Shown here: positions 18,216-26,345 of the stretch, piece after piece
Layout: each line of letters starts with the position of its first letter
Numbering within the stretch: position 1 is the first letter of the stretch
From: Alphaproteobacteria bacterium
GTDB lineage: Bacteria; Pseudomonadota; Alphaproteobacteria; Micavibrionales; Micavibrionaceae
Direction of reading: 5' to 3'
Length of the DNA: 64,000 nucleotides
Assembly (NCBI GenBank): GCA_021775955.1
Contig: JAJFGU010000011.1
Location: forward strand, 145,021 to 209,020
Made by a program: the position numbers and the translations under genes
Notes under the pieces: model-generated
The model's database searches: none
The model's input: only the letters and a program-made list of their open reading frames with translations
What the model was told of the DNA's origin: nothing

Positions 18216-19628
18216 TCATTTCCCGATGCAAAAATCCCTGAAGATCACGTCGAGCAGATCCTCGACATCGACGCGGCCGGTGATGCGGCCCAGAGCGCGG
18301 ATGGCCAGACGCATATCTTCTGCCATAAGTTCAGGCAATTCTGCCTTAAGCGCCCGGCCCAAAGTCTCGTGACATTCTTCAAGGGCTTTTCTGTGGCGCT
18401 GGCGGGTAAGGGCAGGGGCTTCACTTTTGCCGATGAGGTCTGCGGCTTTTTTAACAAGACCTTCGATTAAACCTTCCAGCCCTTCTCCGGTTTTTACAGA
18501 AATTTTAATATGAGGGTCGGGGTACTTCGCATTGTTTTTCTGATCAGATTTATTGACGATGACAATCGAATTTTTATCGATCAGGCCCAGCGTATGCGCA
18601 TCGGCTTCTTGCGTTCCGTCAAATAAAAGCAGGCGAATATCGGCTTCCTGCGCCCGTTTGAGGGCACGGCGAATCCCTTCGGATTCAATAGAATCTTGGC
18701 CCTGCTCTCCAATCTGATCCGGGCGCAAACCCGCTGTATCCGCCAGAATCACAGGATAACCCCCCAAATCCAGATGAACCTCAACCACATCGCGGGTGGT
18801 CCCGGCCAGCTCTGAAACAATCGCAACATCGCGCTGCGCCAACGCATTGACCAGGCTCGATTTGCCGGCATTGGGCGCACCAATTACGGCGACCTGAACA
18901 CCGCCGCGCAGGATTTCACCGCGCCGGTTGTCATTTAAATGCCCATTCAGCTCTGCAATCATTTTTGAAATCACAGGCTGCATTTTTGAAATCACGTCCT
19001 CGGGCAAGTCCTCGTCAGGGAATTCGATATCGGCTTCGGTATAAGCGAGGGCCTTTGTGAGCTCCTCGCGCCAGCGATCATAAAGCCGGGACAGCGATCC
19101 TTCCATCTGCGCCAGGGCCTGGGATTTTTGCGCCTGGGTTTCGGCATCGATCAGATCGGCAATCGCCTCGGCTTCGGTTAAATCCATTTTGCCGTTTTCA
19201 AAAGCGCGGCGGGTGAATTCTCCGGGCTCGGCAAGGCGGTGGTCAGGCTGCTCCGAGAGCACTTCCAACAATTCCTGAATCACCGCAGGACCGCCATGAA
19301 TATGATACTCAACCACATCCTCGCCGGTATAGCTGGCCGGTGCTTTAAAATAAGCGACCAGCCCGGTATCAATAATGGTGGAATTTTCTACAGCCGTTTC
19401 ACGTGAAACATCGTTGCTGCCTTGCCTTGTAATTTTACGTAATTCTAATCTGTGGGAAGGGGGGATAGCTCTGGTCGTTCCAATTGCGTCTTCCCTTGCC
19501 CCTGCGTCGGTGAGGGCGGTAAGGCTGCTCACCGCCTGTGGTCCGGAAACTCTAACTATGGCTACTCCTGCGCGGCCCGGCGCACTGGCGAGGGCATAAA
19601 TCGTCTCACTTTCAGCTGTCTTTTCCAT
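18216..19628 (-). CDS. mnmE: tRNA modification GTPase MnmE
   Basis: The 470-residue GTPase is the partner of MnmG. The N-terminal formyl-THF-binding domain begins ETIYALASAPGRAGVAIVRVSG; the G domain carries GAPNAGKSSLVNAL (G1), AGTTRDVVEV (G2), DTAGLR (G3) and NKSD (G4); the protein ends in the invariant FCIGK. Residues SNDVSRETAVEN form a short insertion encoded by a parS-like site. It begins the leftward mnmE-mnmG-rsmG-parA-parB series. Confidence 0.97.
   Translation of the reverse strand: MEKTAESETIYALASAPGRAGVAIVRVSGPQAVSSLTALTDAGAREDAIGTTRAIPPSHRLELRKITRQGSNDVSRETAVENSTIIDTGLVAYFKAPASYTGEDVVEYHIHGGPAVIQELLEVLSEQPDHRLAEPGEFTRRAFENGKMDLTEAEAIADLIDAETQAQKSQALAQMEGSLSRLYDRWREELTKALAYTEADIEFPDEDLPEDVISKMQPVISKMIAELNGHLNDNRRGEILRGGVQVAVIGAPNAGKSSLVNALAQRDVAIVSELAGTTRDVVEVHLDLGGYPVILADTAGLRPDQIGEQGQDSIESEGIRRALKRAQEADIRLLLFDGTQEADAHTLGLIDKNSIVIVNKSDQKNNAKYPDPHIKISVKTGEGLEGLIEGLVKKAADLIGKSEAPALTRQRHRKALEECHETLGRALKAELPELMAEDMRLAIRALGRITGRVDVEDLLDVIFRDFCIGK
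19395..19410. promoter_or_regulatory. parS-like site 4 (inside mnmE)
   Basis: CGTTTCACGTGAAACA, 15 of 16 matches to the parS consensus, inside mnmE; it is the site nearest the candidate origin (about 8 kb). Confidence 0.85.
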
Positions 19629-19723
19629 GCATGAGCTTTTACACCGCCTTGATGCCTTTTTCTACATTCATGTTTAAACGTTTAAAAACTTTACATATTT
19701 TAAAATTTCTGTGACACTAGATT

Positions 19724-19939
19724 ATGGCCCGATATCTTTCTTATTCCTGTACCCCCATTGAAATGATCGTCGAAATGAGATCACGGCAGTTTCCTGATCT
19801 TGTACGGGAATTTGAAAAAATATGCGGTGCACCTGATCTAACCCACGAAGAGATGCATTTGCAAATTAAGCAGACTATAGAGCTTTATCATATGCGCCTG
19901 GATGCCGGATTAATACAACGCGGTGCCATGCGCTGTTAA
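19724..19939 (+). CDS. Small hypothetical protein (71 residues)
   Basis: A short open frame divergent from mnmE, in the 314-base gap before the DUF6489 gene. The sequence is protein-like and probably helical (MIVEMRSRQFPDLVREFEKI), with no signal or membrane segment. No strong ribosome site is seen before ATG 19724. It may be real but I know no family; it could also be chance. Confidence 0.35.
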   Translation: MARYLSYSCTPIEMIVEMRSRQFPDLVREFEKICGAPDLTHEEMHLQIKQTIELYHMRLDAGLIQRGAMRC

Positions 19940-19942
19940 TTT

Positions 19943-20215
19943 CTACTTCTTCGCCTTTTCTGGCGCTGCGGCAGGAGCTTCCGGTGATTTAAGGCCCATC
20001 TGGCCCCAAAAAATCTTCTGCATCTCGCTCCAGCCCTGAATCGATGGCGTCATCCAGGTCTGCATCATGGTTTCGGGGTCAAGACCCTTGATGTTATCCA
20101 TCATCTGCTTTTGCATTTCCTTCATCATCGCCTCCTGCATCGGGGCGACATCGGGCAGACCGATAAATGTACGGGCCTCTTCGGGGGTGCATTCGACATC
20201 AACTTTAAATTTCAT
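19943..20215 (-). CDS. DUF6489-type small alphaproteobacterial protein
   Basis: The 90-residue protein starts MKFKVDVECTPEEARTFIGL, continues PDVAPMQEAMMKEMQKQMMD and contains MMQTWMTPSIQGWSEMQKIF, ending in an Ala/Pro/Lys tail. I associate this pattern with a small conserved alphaproteobacterial family (DUF6489) often found near mnmE; the family name is from memory. An AAAAGGAG ribosome site upstream favours ATG 20215 over the longer frame. The aromatic and amphipathic helices suggest interaction with membranes or granules (it resembles phasin-like short helices), but this is unproven. Confidence 0.7.
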   Translation of the reverse strand: MKFKVDVECTPEEARTFIGLPDVAPMQEAMMKEMQKQMMDNIKGLDPETMMQTWMTPSIQGWSEMQKIFWGQMGLKSPEAPAAAPEKAKK

Positions 20216-20365
20216 GGCGCGGCTCCTTTTTGCTGATAAAGGTTTTACCACGAAGAAGGCCAAGATTCACGAAAAAACACCCCAAACGTGATGGTCGTCC
20301 TACAGTCCGTGTGGGGGACCATAGAACGACCAGCGACGCGAGGGACACTTTTTAGTCAAGCAGAT

Positions 20366-20881
20366 CTAGCGCTTCCAACGAAAGTCAGAAAGAGCCTTTA
20401 ATGCCTTTTCCTTCTGGCAACTACGGTAATCGGAAACCGCAAGGGCATGACGGTCATCAACGATATTACCGGTGGTCTGCCAGACATCAAGACGGGCTTT
20501 TCTATTACGATTGGATTTGGCGATTTCCTTAGGGCCGAGGGCAAAACGAACCCCAACGAAAATACCTAGAGCCGCCACTTTTCCAGCCGAGCGCTGGTTC
20601 CTGTCCATAGCAGAAGCTGAGTGGATTTGATGGATGGATTTGAGCAGGGGAAGGCACGAATCCGCCATGGAAGGGGAGAGAGGGTCTGAGGCAAGAGATA
20701 TGTTCTCCGCCTCAAATACGTTCGCAGGATCCTGGGCTTCAAACGCCCAGGCCGACTCTGGAGCCGAGCCTGCGGAAATAATGAAAGCTGAAAGAGCGAC
20801 GGTAAAATACCGGCCGCTTCTATGAATGTATTTCTTTAATAAGCTATGCATGGCATAGCGATACGCAATCTGGTTACTCAT
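20366..20881 (-). CDS. Hypothetical exported protein
   Basis: The product has 171 residues from ATG 20881 (preceded by a G-rich stretch). An uncleaved N-terminal tail is followed by a hydrophobic segment ending in an SAWA-type cleavage site (FTVALSAFIISAGSAPESAWA), so it is probably secreted to the periplasm. The start could also be ATG 20851, giving a more compact signal peptide. The mature part is polar with two cysteines (DSCLPLLKS and YRSCQKEK) that could pair. A second hydrophobic stretch (VAALGIFVGVRFALG) is present. No family recognised. Confidence 0.5.
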   Translation of the reverse strand: MSNQIAYRYAMHSLLKKYIHRSGRYFTVALSAFIISAGSAPESAWAFEAQDPANVFEAENISLASDPLSPSMADSCLPLLKSIHQIHSASAMDRNQRSAGKVAALGIFVGVRFALGPKEIAKSNRNRKARLDVWQTTGNIVDDRHALAVSDYRSCQKEKALKALSDFRWKR

Positions 20882-21232
20882 TTTCCCCACCCTGGGATTT
20901 TTTGGTTATTATTTTTACTTTTTTTGAGTGACCAAACAAAGCTGCGGATTTGTCTTATTTTTTATTTTATCTTTATGCCCGACCTATCCTTCAGGTTAGT
21001 CACCTTACAATTTCATTGTGACCATAAAAGTGATGTTATGGCAAATACTTTCGTTTCGGATTTTGGCGTTTTTTCGCTCTAATTTTAGGTAAAAATGAAG
21101 CGTACGGTTTTTTAGCCCGCCTGAATTTGCACAGAGTTATGCTACATACAACCACCTAAACCCTTGCAAAGGTTTTCAATTCGCGCAATTATGGCGGTAC
21201 TTTCATCACTGTTTCCCAAAGGAGGCCCGGCG
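20882..21232. other. AT-rich intergenic region with a candidate promoter
   Basis: This 351-base gap is T-rich with no convincing gene. A possible promoter for the CBS gene is TTGCAA (21164-21169) and AATTAT (21187-21192), 17 bases apart, ending about 40 bases before ATG 21233. Confidence 0.35.
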
Positions 21233-21769
21233 ATGCGTATTGTTGATATGCCTGAGTTTAAAGACAAAAATCAGGTCTTAAGTTTCGACCAGAATACGCC
21301 CGTTTGCGATGCGGTGGATGAGATGTCCAAGCAAAATTACGGCGCCGTGCTGGTGACCAAGGGCAAGAAACTGGCTGGCATTTTTACCGAGCGTGATTTG
21401 CTGCGCCGGGTTGCCGCCTGCCGTCTGGACCTTAAAAAGATTAAACTTAAAGACGTCATGTCCACGCATATTAAGACCGCAAAAAAGAATGACAAAATCG
21501 CTGATACGCTCCGCCGCATGAATCAGGGGCGTTTTCGTCATATGCCGGTGATAGACGATAATGGTGATGTGATCGGCCTTTTGAGCCAGGGGGACTTTAT
21601 CGCCCTGACTTTGAGTGATGCCCTGCATATCGCTGGAATCACCGCCCGCGCTGAAGTTGAAAAAGGCAATTCCACACCGTTTTCGATGATTTTTGCGATT
21701 ATTATCTACACGCTGGGCCTGCTGTTTGTGGTTTCCGCTATCGGTTTCTGGGGCACCGGCGGTCCTTAA
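21233..21769 (+). CDS. CBS-pair protein with a C-terminal membrane segment
   Basis: The 178-residue protein has two CBS motifs in tandem: AVDEMSKQNYGAVLVTKGKK with FTERDLLRRV, and IADTLRRMNQGRFRHMPVID with GLLSQGDFIALTL. CBS pairs bind adenine nucleotides and act as energy or redox sensors. The last 25 residues form one transmembrane helix (FAIIIYTLGLLFVVSAIGFW), so the sensor would be tethered to the inner membrane. An AAAGGAGG ribosome site seven bases before ATG 21233 fixes the start. Confidence 0.85.
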   Translation: MRIVDMPEFKDKNQVLSFDQNTPVCDAVDEMSKQNYGAVLVTKGKKLAGIFTERDLLRRVAACRLDLKKIKLKDVMSTHIKTAKKNDKIADTLRRMNQGRFRHMPVIDDNGDVIGLLSQGDFIALTLSDALHIAGITARAEVEKGNSTPFSMIFAIIIYTLGLLFVVSAIGFWGTGGP

Positions 21770-21936
21770 ATCTTCTTTTTCCGAAGCAGAAATCGGGCAC
21801 AAAAGGATTCTATTTACATTTACCCACCATACCTATATTACCGTGAGCAAGCTATACACAGAACAGGTGAGAACATTTTAAGAACATTCTTGCAATTTGT
21901 CTTACGATTCCGTAAACTGGATACGGGAGAAGAGCT

Positions 21937-22383
21937 ATGCATAGTGCAGTAAAAATCGCCAAGAAGTTTATCGACAAATCCTCAAGTGCGCCTGACATGA
22001 CGCCTATGAAGCTTTTAAAGCTGGTTTACATGGCGCATGGATGGACGCTCGGATTGTACAACAAATCTTTAATCTCAGAGGACGTAGAAGCTTGGAAGTA
22101 CGGGCCGGTTATCCCAGAACTTTACAGGGAAATAAAGGGATTTGGAAAAACCCCCGTTCCCTCTTTGCCCGATAGTTATACTGTTCAGCTAGATGCAGAA
22201 GAGCAAAATATAGTTGATCAAGTGTATGAAAAATACAACAAGTTTACGGGCGTACAACTTTCCTCAATGACACACGCAGAAGGTACTCCATGGCATCAAG
22301 TATGGAATACCGTTGGGTGTGATGTTATCCCTGATGAAATGATAAGAGAGTATTACAGGGACTTATCTGGGCATGGCAGATAA
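21937..22383 (+). CDS. Panacea-domain (DUF4065) protein, likely antitoxin
   Basis: The 148-residue protein has the Panacea/SocA-like signature: a start like VKIAKKFIDKSS, then MTPMKLLKLVYMAHGWTLGL, EDVEAWKYGPVIPELYREIK, and HAEGTPWHQVW near the end. In known PanAT pairs a Panacea protein neutralises a toxin encoded next to it. The next gene overlaps it by 11 bases and encodes a membrane protein, as in such pairs. A GGGAGA ribosome site precedes it. It is AT-richer than the flanking housekeeping genes, which fits a mobile toxin-antitoxin unit. Confidence 0.82.
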   Translation: MHSAVKIAKKFIDKSSSAPDMTPMKLLKLVYMAHGWTLGLYNKSLISEDVEAWKYGPVIPELYREIKGFGKTPVPSLPDSYTVQLDAEEQNIVDQVYEKYNKFTGVQLSSMTHAEGTPWHQVWNTVGCDVIPDEMIREYYRDLSGHGR

Positions 22384-22807
22384 AAAAGAAAATGAAAAGA
22401 TTTCTATTCCAGATTCTGCTGTCGATAAAGAGTCGGCGGTAAGTGAGAAAAGCCCTAATAAAGACCTCGCTAAAAATGAAGACGCCCTTATTGAAAGCGC
22501 CCAATATGGAGAAAAGCTAAAAAATAGCTTTGACCTTACGCAACTTCTGCACCTTTGTTTATATCGTTATGGGGTAACCCTTATCTTCACACTGGCCTGT
22601 ATAACAGTAATATTCATTTTTTGGGTATTTGGTTCCATGATATACGAATATTCCAAATACGTGATGGCAGAGCCAACTAGGCTCGAAGAGTTCTTAGGAG
22701 AGGTATGGAAAATTTTAACAGGAGCATCTGTTATTATCTTTGTTCAATTGCTTGGATGGACGATTAAGAGAAAAGCGGACGAACTTAAAGACAGCAAGAG
22801 GCGGTAG
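22373..22807 (+). CDS. Two-helix membrane protein, candidate toxin partner of the Panacea protein
   Basis: The 144-residue protein has a polar acidic and Lys-rich N-terminus of about 60 residues, then a long transmembrane segment (LIFTLACITVIFIFWVFGSM) and a second one (ILTGASVIIFVQLLGW), and a basic tail. It overlaps the Panacea gene by 11 bases, so the two are co-translated. Some toxins in PanAT systems act on the membrane; a toxin role here is inferred only from position and membrane character. It ends two bases before the convergent rho stop. Confidence 0.6.
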   Translation: MADKKENEKISIPDSAVDKESAVSEKSPNKDLAKNEDALIESAQYGEKLKNSFDLTQLLHLCLYRYGVTLIFTLACITVIFIFWVFGSMIYEYSKYVMAEPTRLEEFLGEVWKILTGASVIIFVQLLGWTIKRKADELKDSKRR

Positions 22808-22809
22808 TT

Positions 22810-24066
22810 TTATTGATTCATGCTCGTGAAGAATTCGTCGTTGGTTTTGGTGTCTTTCATCTTGCCCAAAAGGAATTCAACCGCATCGACGGTGCCCATC
22901 GGGTTAAGAATACGGCGCAGCACCCACATTTTCTGCAAGGTGGCCTGATCGACAAGCAGTTCTTCTTTCCGCGTGCCGGATTTTTGAATATCAATCGCCG
23001 GGAAGACGCGTTTATCGGCAATTTTGCGATCCAGCACAATTTCGGAATTACCCGTGCCTTTAAATTCTTCGAAGATCACCTCATCCATGCGCGAGCCTGT
23101 ATCGATCAACGCGGTGGCAATAATCGTCAGCGATCCGCCCTGTTCGATATTACGTGCGGCACCAAAAAATCTTTTCGGGCGTTGCAGGGCATTGGCGTCC
23201 ACACCACCGGTCAGGACCTTACCCGAGCTTGGCACCACCGTGTTATAGGCACGGGCAAGACGCGTGATAGAATCGAGCAGGATAATAACATCGCGCTTGT
23301 GTTCGACCAGACGCTTGGCTTTTTCCATCACCATTTCAGCCACTTGTACGTGGCGTGAGGCCGGCTCATCAAAGGTCGAGGAAATCACCTCGCCACGCAC
23401 GCTGCGCGCCATATCGGTGACCTCTTCTGGCCGTTCATCAATCAGAAGAACAATCAAATATGCATCCGGATGGCTGGCGGCGATAGAATGCGCAATTTCC
23501 TGCAGCATCACGGTTTTACCGGTTCTTGGCGGCGCAACAATCAAGGCGCGCTGGCCAAAACCAAGCGGCGAAGTAAGCTCAATCACGCGCTGTACCGACG
23601 CTTTTTTGGTCGGGTCGTCAAATTCGAGTTTGATTTTGCGGTCCGGATAAAGCGGGGTCAGATTATCGAAATTAATACGGTGGCGTGTTTTGTCCGGAGA
23701 TTCATTATTGATCGAACCAACCCGAAGCAGCGCAAAATAACGCTCTGAATCCTTGGGGGCGCGGATTTCACCCTCGATAATATCGCCGGTGCGTAAACCG
23801 AAGCGGCGGACCTGGCTGGGCGAGACATAAATGTCATCCGGACCGGGCAGGTAGTTTTCCTCGGGGCTGCGCAGGAAGCCAAAGCCGTCCTGTAGCACCT
23901 CAAGCACGCCAACGCCGGAAATCGGCACGTTTTGCTCTGCCAATTGCTTCAAAATCGCAAACATCATGTCCTGTTTGCGCATGGAGTTGCAGTTTTCGAT
24001 CTCCAACTCTTCAGCAAATGCCAATAGCTCTGCGGGCGAGCGTGTTTTTAATTCTGTAAGATTCAT
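22810..24066 (-). CDS. rho: Transcription termination factor Rho
   Basis: The 418-residue hexameric RNA helicase has the N-terminal Rho RNA-binding fold ([40 protein letters not shown]), the Walker [21 protein letters not shown] near residue 183, Walker [17 protein letters not shown] and the C-terminal [20 protein letters not shown]. It has no large insertion. It is in the usual position among hem genes in alphaproteobacteria. Confidence 0.98.
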   Translation of the reverse strand: MNLTELKTRSPAELLAFAEELEIENCNSMRKQDMMFAILKQLAEQNVPISGVGVLEVLQDGFGFLRSPEENYLPGPDDIYVSPSQVRRFGLRTGDIIEGEIRAPKDSERYFALLRVGSINNESPDKTRHRINFDNLTPLYPDRKIKLEFDDPTKKASVQRVIELTSPLGFGQRALIVAPPRTGKTVMLQEIAHSIAASHPDAYLIVLLIDERPEEVTDMARSVRGEVISSTFDEPASRHVQVAEMVMEKAKRLVEHKRDVIILLDSITRLARAYNTVVPSSGKVLTGGVDANALQRPKRFFGAARNIEQGGSLTIIATALIDTGSRMDEVIFEEFKGTGNSEIVLDRKIADKRVFPAIDIQKSGTRKEELLVDQATLQKMWVLRRILNPMGTVDAVEFLLGKMKDTKTNDEFFTSMNQ

Positions 24067-24433
24067 GAAATTTTCTTCATTGTCTCGTTTGAAACAGGAA
24101 AAAGCAATAAATCACAAGCTTTCCTGACCATCGGCCGGACTTCCCGGCACAAAATAAATAACCCTAATTTTTGTGGATTTCTTTATAAGACAGCTCGTTT
24201 ATACCGACGGCCCCAAAGTAAGTCAAGCACTTATGTTATTTTATTATATCTGTATGAGAAGCGCCAGTGGTTTTTCATATATTACCCTTCCGTCATCCCG
24301 TTGGCATCCCGAGCCCTCGCGAGGGATTTGCACAAACGGGATCCATCTGTCAGCAGCTTTGCTGCTGTCTTTTCTGGATCCCCGCTGTTTAAGCAAGGCT
24401 TTGCCTTGCCGCGGGGATGACAGAGAAGGTGGG
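24067..24433. other. Intergenic region between rho and hemJ
   Basis: The 367-base gap holds the rho leader (about 120 bases), an AT-rich stretch and one large palindromic element (24292-24421). An open frame of 269 codons crosses it on the plus strand but is antisense to hemJ and reads through the repeat; I do not regard it as a gene. Confidence 0.5.
24292..24421. repeat. Palindromic repeat element, copy 4 (130-base composite)
   Basis: Outer ends GTCATCCC and GGGATGAC face each other. Inside are further hairpins: CCCTCGCGAGGG, CAGCAGC-TTT-GCTGCTG and AAGGC/GCCTT, with CGGGATCC/GGATCCCCG. It is a longer, composite relative of the other copies and would fold into a multi-stem RNA just after hemJ. 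Confidence 0.75.
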
Positions 24434-24880
24434 CTAAAACGGCTCTGCAACCGCCATAATGACGATAATCACCATGATTGCTGCCGGCACTTCATTCATG
24501 ATGCGGTAAAATTTGGCATCGCGAGTGTTTTCATCGGCGGCGAAAACCTTGACCCATTTGGCAAAAGCCATATGCAGGCCGGTCATAGCCACCACAGCCA
24601 GCATTTTGACGTGCATCCAGCCACCATCAAACAACGCCGGATTGGCAATGATCATAAGGATCCCAAACACCCAGGCCGCCATCATCGCCGGGTTCATAAT
24701 GACTTTCAGCAGGCGCTTTTCCATGATTTTAAAGGTTTCAGATGCCTCGGAACCCGTTTTCGCTTCGGCGTGATAGGCCAAAAGCCGTGGCAAATAAAGC
24801 ATTCCCGCCATCCAGGCAATAATGCTGATGATATGCAGGGCGCGGAGCCAGTCGTAATGTTGGGAGAGAATCTCGCTCAT
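24434..24880 (-). CDS. hemJ: Protoporphyrinogen IX oxidase HemJ
   Basis: The 148-residue four-helix membrane protein matches HemJ (formerly UPF0093). It has the heme-ligand histidine in WLRALHIISIIAWMAGMLYL, the YLPRLLAYHAEA segment and, near the end, the matching GGWMHVKMLAVVAMTGLHMA. It oxidises protoporphyrinogen IX to protoporphyrin IX in the inner membrane. It lies beside hemH and hemE, so three late heme steps are clustered. Confidence 0.9.
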   Translation of the reverse strand: MSEILSQHYDWLRALHIISIIAWMAGMLYLPRLLAYHAEAKTGSEASETFKIMEKRLLKVIMNPAMMAAWVFGILMIIANPALFDGGWMHVKMLAVVAMTGLHMAFAKWVKVFAADENTRDAKFYRIMNEVPAAIMVIIVIMAVAEPF

Positions 24881-24926
24881 GGGTTTGTTTTAACGCGAAG
24901 GCACGAAGAAACGAAGGGGTTTTTTG

Positions 24927-24955
24927 TTGACGTAATCACTGGATTGTGCTTTATA
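24927..24955 (+). promoter_or_regulatory. Candidate sigma-70 promoter for the 24979 gene
   Basis: TTGACG (24927-24932) and TTTATA (24950-24955) are 17 bases apart, 23 bases before ATG 24979; GGAGT follows as ribosome site. Confidence 0.55.
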
Positions 24956-24978
24956 GCATTTTCTATATGGAGTAAAAA

Positions 24979-25290
24979 ATGAGTGCGAGCACTAAAGTTG
25001 TAGGTGGAATTGTTGGTGGGCTTGGCGGGGGTTTCGCCGGGGTGGCCTTGGATTCCTCAGATGGGGGGCTTACCGGTGCCTTGGCATTTCTTGGCCTCCT
25101 TGGTGGTGCTAGTCTTGCTGAATATTTTGAAAGAAGAGCGTCCCGTAAGAAACGTGATGATCGCGAACCGGTAAGACGACAAGAAGAAACCTTTGATGAT
25201 TTTTCTGATGATCTCTCTTTGCACAGGAACCCGTTCAGCAGAAACGTTCAGGAAGAATCCTCTCCTGACAAGCTTGATTTCGACAACTAA
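24979..25290 (+). CDS. Small glycine-rich membrane protein
   Basis: The 103-residue protein begins with a Gly/Ala-rich hydrophobic region (VVGGIVGGLGGGFAGVAL, then GALAFLGLLGGASLAEYF), like glycine-zipper membrane proteins, followed by a charged Arg/Asp/Glu tail. It may be anchored to the inner membrane with a cytoplasmic tail. It has its own promoter and ribosome site and its stop overlaps the convergent hemH stop by four bases. No family is recognised. Confidence 0.6.
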   Translation: MSASTKVVGGIVGGLGGGFAGVALDSSDGGLTGALAFLGLLGGASLAEYFERRASRKKRDDREPVRRQEETFDDFSDDLSLHRNPFSRNVQEESSPDKLDFDN

Positions 25291-26345
25291 GCCGCCTTTT
25301 CCTGGCAAGCGCTCGATTCTTTTATAAGACATTCCTGGAATGAGTGCGGGCAGAGGCGGGTGTTGCCTTCGGGCTGTGTGCCCTCTTGATCCAGATGACC
25401 CTCAACGATTTTGGCTAACCCCTCGATAAAAGACGGGTGGGCTCCCACAGTCCCGGCGCGGTAATAGCCCGGTAGCCCTAGCTTTTCAGCCATGTGTTTA
25501 TATTCAATATCCAGCTCGACCAGCGTTTCAACGTGCTCCTGGGTAAAGGCGTGGGGGTAGATGATGACGGCTTTGTTATCGTGCGCAGCTTTTTCCAGCG
25601 CCTCATCCAACGACGGGGTAATCCATTTCAAACGCCCAACACGACTTTGGTAACAAATTTGCCAGTCGATACTTTCAATGCCGGTGGCGGCCGCAATCTT
25701 TTCAGCCGCTTGTTCGCACTGCCATTGATAGGGATCACCATCGCGCACAATTTTTTCCGGCAGACCGTGAGCGGAAAATAAAATTCGCGGGTGGTCGTGT
25801 CCGTCTTTTTGTGCGCTCTCATAAACCGCTTTGATGTTTTGCGCCGAGGCTTCGACAAAGCCCTGATTAAACGGATAACAACAAAGCGCGCTTTGCTGCA
25901 CATTTAGATCAGCCTCTTGCGCAGCTATTTCCCAGGCCTGAAAGGACGAACGCGTCGTCGTCGTTGAAAATTGCGGGTAGAGCGGCAGCAAAACAATCTT
26001 TTCCGGACCGTATTCTTTAACCTCCCGCGCTACCTCTCCCGCCATGGGGTGCCAGTATCGCATGCAAACAAATACTTTGAAGCTCTCTCCTAACTTCTCT
26101 TCCAGCGCCTTGGCTTGCGCCCGCGTGTTGTCAAGCAGCGGCGATTTAAAGCCGAGCTCTTTGTAGCTGTCATTCGCCTCCCTGCGCGAACGGCTGGAGC
26201 TGATTTTTTTTGCCAACATGTAGCGAAAGGGCTGCGGCAAACGCACAATATTTTTATCCATGAAGAAATTAAACAAAAACGGCTCTATGGATTCCTTTGA
26301 ATCCGGCCCGCCGAGATTAAATAAAATGACAGCTGTTTTTTTCAT
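25287..26345 (-). CDS. hemH: Ferrochelatase
   Basis: The 352-residue enzyme inserts ferrous iron into protoporphyrin IX. The start TAVILFNLGGPDS, the catalytic histidine region ILFSAHGLPEKIV and the glutamate motif YPHAFTQEHVETLVELDIEY are typical. It is 352 residues long, with a C-terminal tail beyond the core ending in a Cys-containing stretch (LCPHSFQECLIKESSACQ), which is not obviously an iron-sulphur motif. Its ATG overlaps the hemE stop (ATGA): hemE-hemH are coupled. Confidence 0.96.
   Translation of the reverse strand: MKKTAVILFNLGGPDSKESIEPFLFNFFMDKNIVRLPQPFRYMLAKKISSSRSRREANDSYKELGFKSPLLDNTRAQAKALEEKLGESFKVFVCMRYWHPMAGEVAREVKEYGPEKIVLLPLYPQFSTTTTRSSFQAWEIAAQEADLNVQQSALCCYPFNQGFVEASAQNIKAVYESAQKDGHDHPRILFSAHGLPEKIVRDGDPYQWQCEQAAEKIAAATGIESIDWQICYQSRVGRLKWITPSLDEALEKAAHDNKAVIIYPHAFTQEHVETLVELDIEYKHMAEKLGLPGYYRAGTVGAHPSFIEGLAKIVEGHLDQEGTQPEGNTRLCPHSFQECLIKESSACQEKAA

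Noticed and set aside
22813..23358. 181-codon frame antisense to rho
   Set aside because: Shadow of the rho coding sequence; His/Arg/Phe-rich composition typical of antisense frames.
24173..24982. 269-codon open frame on the plus strand
   Set aside because: It reads through the palindromic element and antisense to hemJ, whose protein is clearly recognisable.
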